Source of the DNA: Hofstenia miamia
Taxonomy: Eukaryota; Xenacoelomorpha; Acoela
DNA: 64,000 nt
Direction of reading: 5' to 3'
Assembly: GCA_004352715.1 (NCBI GenBank)
Contig: SCFE01000072.1
Coordinates: 167,566-231,565, forward strand
The notes under the pieces are model-generated. The model ran no database searches. It was not told the origin of the DNA and saw only the letters and a list, made by a program, of their open reading frames with translations. Position numbers and translations under genes: made by a program. Position 1 is the first letter of the stretch; every line of letters starts with the position of its first letter. Shown one piece after another: positions 59,342 to 64,000 of the stretch.

Positions 59342-60483
59342 GTTAGTTACATTCTTTTCAAAATTGAACTCATGCAAACATCAATATTATTAAATTATGT
59401 TAAAAAAACAGCCTTGATAATTGAAATTGCTTCATTAGTACTTTATACTTATGAAAACAATTATGTGGTTGAACACGTAGGGAGTTGTCTAGGCATTCTT
59501 CTATTGAAATTCTATTGTGAAATATATTTTTGAATTTCATCTTTTATAAATAATCAATAAATTAAAATTCCATTTTAATACATTAAGTTATATGAAATTT
59601 CATTGTAGAACTTTTAATATTTAAAATACCAGATAATTAATTGATATGCGATCAAAAAAAAATTTCAAGCCCATAAATTAATGGGTTTTTTCTTTTACCC
59701 AATTATTATGAAATTAAAGACATAGTAAATCATCGAATCTTGTATCAATAAAAAACCAGTACACATTAAACTTTTTTTAAGAAAAATCATTGTGAACTTT
59801 TAAAACTTCATCCAAAAGTTTTCTCTTAGCACTAACAGAAAGCTGATAAGGAGTCAGGTGTTGCCTGCAGCAAATAAGGGCAAAATTGATTTTGCAAGGT
59901 TGACATCGATAACAGAACTTTTGTCTCATCAAAACCATTTATGTGCTGTTATTGTTTCGACTATTCTAGTTTCAGTTCTTTAAGACATAAATTCAAAACA
60001 AACTTGAAATTTGAAAGGTCTTGCTTCTGTTCGTCCTGCATTTGTACTAAACCATCTTCGAGATCATAGTCCAATTTGATAATCAAACTCGGGTGTAAAA
60101 TTCACACTCATCACTAAGTTCAGTTACTAGGCATGGAAATGCTACCGAAAAAACCTGACGAAATTTTTCCACAAAATTGTGAGTGAATTTTAAATAATTG
60201 GCAAACATTGGCAAATTTTCATCTTAAACAACAAATTAATCGTTTTTTAATTGCTCAATATATTAATTGATTTTCAATTATGGCAATAACTGAAATATCA
60301 ATGGCATATTGCCTACCCCTTGCCAGGATTAATTAGAATATTAATTTTTTATTTGAATTTTGTGACAATTATGATCAGTCCTAACGTTCAAAGATTCTAT
60401 TCACATGCATGTTTATTGAATATTATCTGCAATAAAAATGCGTTTAGAAGCCACAATTTGTATTCTAATTTCTCTATTTTTAG

Positions 60484-61260
60484 AATCAGTTTATTTCCAA
60501 TTATTTGGGATATTGGACAGACAATGGTGGATTTTATTATTACAACTCTCATCACTATGCTACCACAATAAACATGATTGTCGCACATTACAAAAGGATT
60601 AACCTTCCGATCAGGTACATTCAGTATGATTCGTGGTGGTATTACAAAGATCCTGGTCGCAACTATGGAGGTGTAATTAATTGGACTGCAATTCCGGAAG
60701 TTTTTCCAAAGAATATGTCAAGATTGAATCGTCAAATTAGACTCCCAGTTGTTGCTCATAATAGACATTGGTCCAGCAAAACCCAATATTCAAAAGAAAA
60801 CGGTGGTCAATTCAACTTCATTGTTGAGAAGGCATTTTCTATTCCAAATGATAAGCAGTTTTGGGATTTTCTCTTTTCATCAGCAAAATTATGGGGTCTT
60901 CATACGTATGAGCAGGATTGGATGAATGTACAAGTGGAGTCCATGTCTGCCACCCAGTCTGATTTTAACTTGGTGTACGACTGGCTATACCAAATGGATA
61001 AATCAGCAGCTGAACATGACATCAACATACTTTACTGCATGACTTTGTGCAATCAAGCGCTCAATTCCATTCTGTTGTCTTCAATTAGCCTAATTAGGGT
61101 AAGTGATGATTACCAGCCAGGAAATGAGCAATGGAGAATTGGAATAACAAGCATGCTATCATGGGCAATTAAATTGGTTCCTTTTAAAGATATATTTTGG
61201 ACCACGAATTATCAGCCTGGTAATATATACAATAAGTCTGAATTATACCCACAACTTGAG
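60484..61260 (+). CDS. Secreted GH36-like glycosidase, exon D (catalytic barrel)
   Basis: The largest exon (259 codons) starts after CTATTTTTAG in phase 0. It reads NYLGYWTDNGGFYYYN, then RYIQYDSWWYYKDPGRNYGG, VVAHNRHWSS, LHTYEQDWMN at 60901-60930 and VSDDYQPGNEQWRIGITSML, then FWTTNYQPGN. Repeating strand-end motifs with Asp (YDSWW, EQDWMN, SDDY) fit a TIM-barrel glycosidase. The arrangement resembles clan GH-D (GH36, raffinose synthase/Sip1), where strand-end Asp residues are nucleophile and acid/base. By analogy the Asp in EQDW and that in SDDY are the best candidates. The substrate cannot be inferred. The donor is CTTGAG before GTATGA, phase 0. Confidence 0.8.
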
Positions 61261-61712
61261 GTATGACTTTTATTATAAACAACTAGAGTCAATTGGAGTT
61301 GAACTGCTAAAAGCACCCATAACTATGAGGTGGATTCAATGGTGCATGTCCAATCTAGCATTATTCCGTCCGTACCCTTATATATCCTTCAGGATACTGC
61401 TTGATATATTTTTCTATATAACGTTGAAGACAAACTCATAGTTCTCCAATGCAATAGAAATTGTACATAATTATCAAAAAGCTATGAAAAATATTTCTGC
61501 AAACTTTTGAAAATATATTATTAGTGGATGAATAAATTACAAAAAACTTAGGAGCTGTTCAACCAAAGTCATATACTAACTACAAAGAGGGACACTTTAT
61601 CATTCAAAATCACTTAATTCTTTTTGAAAAAATACCAAATGGCAATATTATTGCAAATTTACATATATAGAATAAATTCATAGCTAAAAAATTTAAAAAT
61701 ACAAAATTTTAG

Positions 61713-62061
61713 GCCGCTGTTGCCTCTTTGAGCTCAGGCCCGGTAGCACTCAGTGATCGGATTGGATTTGAAAATACATCACTGATTATGCGTTGTTGTA
61801 ACTCTGACGGTCTTCTACTGAAACCAGACCAACCAGCTTTTGCAATCGATGATCAACTCTTAGCTAACGCAAATTCGCAAACGTCCACAAGTGCTAAGGG
61901 GATTGGACCCACTGGAGAAGTTTGGACAACATCTAGTACTCATAATAACTTTGTATTTGGAATTATATTTGCCGCAAATCTTTTTGACAGTTATAGCCTG
62001 AGTATAAAAGAAACCCACTTAAATTTAGATCATACGACGATGGCTATTGATCTTAGGAAAG
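61713..62061 (+). CDS. Secreted GH36-like glycosidase, exon E
   Basis: After AAAATTTTAG the exon joins in phase 0 (LE|AAVASLSSGPVALSDRIGFE). It then reads TSLIMRCCNSDGLLLKPDQP, AFAIDDQLL and TGEVWTT. The SSGPVALSDRIG and NSDGLLLKP blocks correspond to the GGPVYVSD...LPDGSxLR region of raffinose-synthase-like GH36 proteins, which supports the family call. The donor at AGGAAAG before GTAATG leaves phase 1, so at least one further exon (C-terminal beta domain) is expected. I could not find it before 64000. Confidence 0.8.
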
Positions 62062-64000
62062 GTAATGATATTGATTATATTTTAATATATAATTGGATTT
62101 TTTTTAATATTAATATCCAAAATACAAGTACAGTTTGAACTTGTTAATACATGAAGAGTACTTTTCTTTCTTTGCTGCTCATACTATGAGTTTATAACTA
62201 CACATGTAGCTAAACAAGAATATTTTTTTAAAATTAGAGATACAGATTTGTTTCACAACTTTCCAGCAATTTTCTGTAATTATATAAGAACATTATCTGA
62301 AAGTAAAGGCATTCATGCGAACAAATAGATGCATGTTACAAAATCGTCGCAATCATAGAAATACTAATACAGTCAAGACGAATAGATTTAAGATTGCAGT
62401 TTCAAGAGTATGTTTAAAATTCGCGATTCAGACATTCCACGCCGTAATTATTGCAATGACATATCGCTATTCCAAAGCAAGCATTATATAAACATTGAAT
62501 AGCACTGATTGTGTATAAAATAATGGAAAGGCACTTTTCTGAAAAAAATATTATATACTTTATTTGCTTTATATATAAAATTGAACTAGAAACTATATTC
62601 ATTATTTTGCTATGGAAAATTCAAAAACCTTGCATTTGGAGGGAAACGGTCTGAAATTTCTAAGGCATTTAGCGGGAATCGCACTTTTTCTCCAAAAACC
62701 CTATTTTTGGCCATTGCTCCGCAGTATTCATTTGAACTTAAATATATTTCCCATGGGGTAGGTAATTTAAAAAGACACTACCCTACGAAATTTCAAAGAT
62801 TTATGTTTGGAAACGCGGTTAGGATGAGGTTTTTAAAAACATTTAGCGGGATATATATATATATATATATATCATTGCAAATTCCTTAATTTATTTATTA
62901 AAATCAGATTGCATTATTAATTTTAAAATTCTCTGTGCAACGTCGCTACAAGGTATTTTCGTAATGATTATTAAGTCTGGAAAGATTCCTATATTTGGTG
63001 TGTTTTATAATGCACCAAAAGAAAATCTGATTGATTGAAAATTGCAAGTAGCAAAATATTAATCAGCTATTTGCATTTCGTTATTTAGTTAATGTGATAA
63101 CAGACTCTGTTGAAGTTAAATGTCTTGTATACGTTTATGAGTTTGTTACAACCTGAAGGATAAACCTAAGCAAGGTGTTTTAAGCAACTAAGAATAGTTT
63201 CCCTACTTAACCTACAAATACTATGCTAATTTAATGCAATTTGGAGGTTTCCATCTCATACACTTCTGTAAAGCGGTACAGGGCCCAAAAGTTCCAGGAA
63301 AATAAGAATTTTATTTTCCAGTTTATTAAGGGAGGGAGACATTTATAGATTTCTTGGTGCATTGAAAAGTTCAATTGGACGAACATATAAAGCTATTCAT
63401 CCAGTGGCCATGGTTGCAAAATTGCATTGAAAAAGATCCATTAAAATATCAGCTAAAAGATTTTGAAGCATTTCAACAAACTTTATATTACTGTGCTGTC
63501 ATTCAATCTAAGTTGGTATATGGATTATTTTGTGCCAATACAAATAATTAAATAATATCTGCAGAAAATGTGCATGAGTGGACACAGAGCCTCTCAAAAA
63601 TGCATTTTAGCAGAAGTTATCAGAAAAGTGCGTTTGCTACATTCCATGCAATACCTAATAAACTGGCTGAAGGCCTGCGACGAATATTTATTTTTTCGTG
63701 AAGCTTCAATAAACCTATCAGAAGAAATTGAAGTTTATTAGAAACTCCCATTTGATAGTTTTTTATATTAGAGCTCAAAGTATTTGAACAAATATTTTCC
63801 AAAATAAGCAAAAAAAACTTGTGACATGGGTTGCATTCTGTTAGGGCATCGCGTGCAGGTTAATGTACACGAAATAAGATATTAGTCAGTACGGAAAATA
63901 TTGATGTAATTACTGTAAGTAGATCTAATCATATATAGCAGCTTCATATTTCAACAAGATAAGACTGATTATCTCATTTCAAAATGTTCTGGTAAAATCA
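62062..64000. other. Downstream region, probably intron, with a repeat copy
   Basis: No continuation exon of the glycosidase-like gene was recognised. Apart from the repeat at 62605-62850 and its (AT)n tail, I see no supportable feature. Confidence 0.4.
62605..62850 (+). repeat. Interspersed 250-bp repeat, copy 2
   Basis: This is the second copy of the repeat at 55241-55490, same orientation, followed by (AT)n at 62851-62871. Confidence 0.8.

Overview
The window looks like nuclear DNA from an invertebrate animal. It is AT-rich and gene-poor. Its coding exons are split by GT..AG introns, there are many (TA)n microsatellites, and it holds decayed transposons of most eukaryotic superfamilies. 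Short introns (43 bp in one gene, 69 bp in a predicted array) and frequent AGGCCT-type motifs would suit a tunicate or another invertebrate deuterostome, but I cannot place the species from sequence alone. Nothing suggests bacteria, a plasmid or a virus.

Host genes. (1) 5731-6174 (+): an intact single-exon ORF for a 147-residue cysteine-rich type I membrane protein that I do not recognise. (2) 23177-44743 (+): an ankyrin-repeat/SOCS-box (ASB-type) gene. Three ankyrin exons (23177-23446, 23490-23604, 31536-31890) and a terminal SOCS-box exon (44441-44743) are visible. The phases show that at least one exon between 31890 and 44441 is missing or unseen. (3) 51306-62061 (+, continuing past what I can follow): a secreted glycoside-hydrolase-like gene resembling GH36/raffinose-synthase proteins, in five exons. 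Exon junctions B-C, C-D and D-E match in phase; A-B does not.

Between and inside these genes lie transposon remains. They include at least six separate Tc1/mariner-type fragments, a PIF/Harbinger fragment, a CGGBP1-like hAT transposase, P-element/THAP9-like pieces, a piggyBac N-terminus, at least six non-LTR retrotransposon fragments, a tiny LTR element (TRIM) nested inside a transposase relic, a foldback element, and several non-autonomous hAT-like elements, some with 8-bp target duplications.

The most striking object is 34669-39955: 33.9 apparently identical tandem copies of a 156-bp unit. On the minus strand each unit holds a well-formed 87-nt exon (TTTTCAG before it, GTAAGT after it) and a 69-nt intron. 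Both lengths are multiples of three. The array starts exactly at a single N. Two of the other joins (an N gap at 27834-27854 and a single N at 53230), plus a pair of single Ns at 32384 and 32641, are flanked by exact duplications of 315, 531 and 480 bp, so assembly artefact must be tested before the array is treated as biology.
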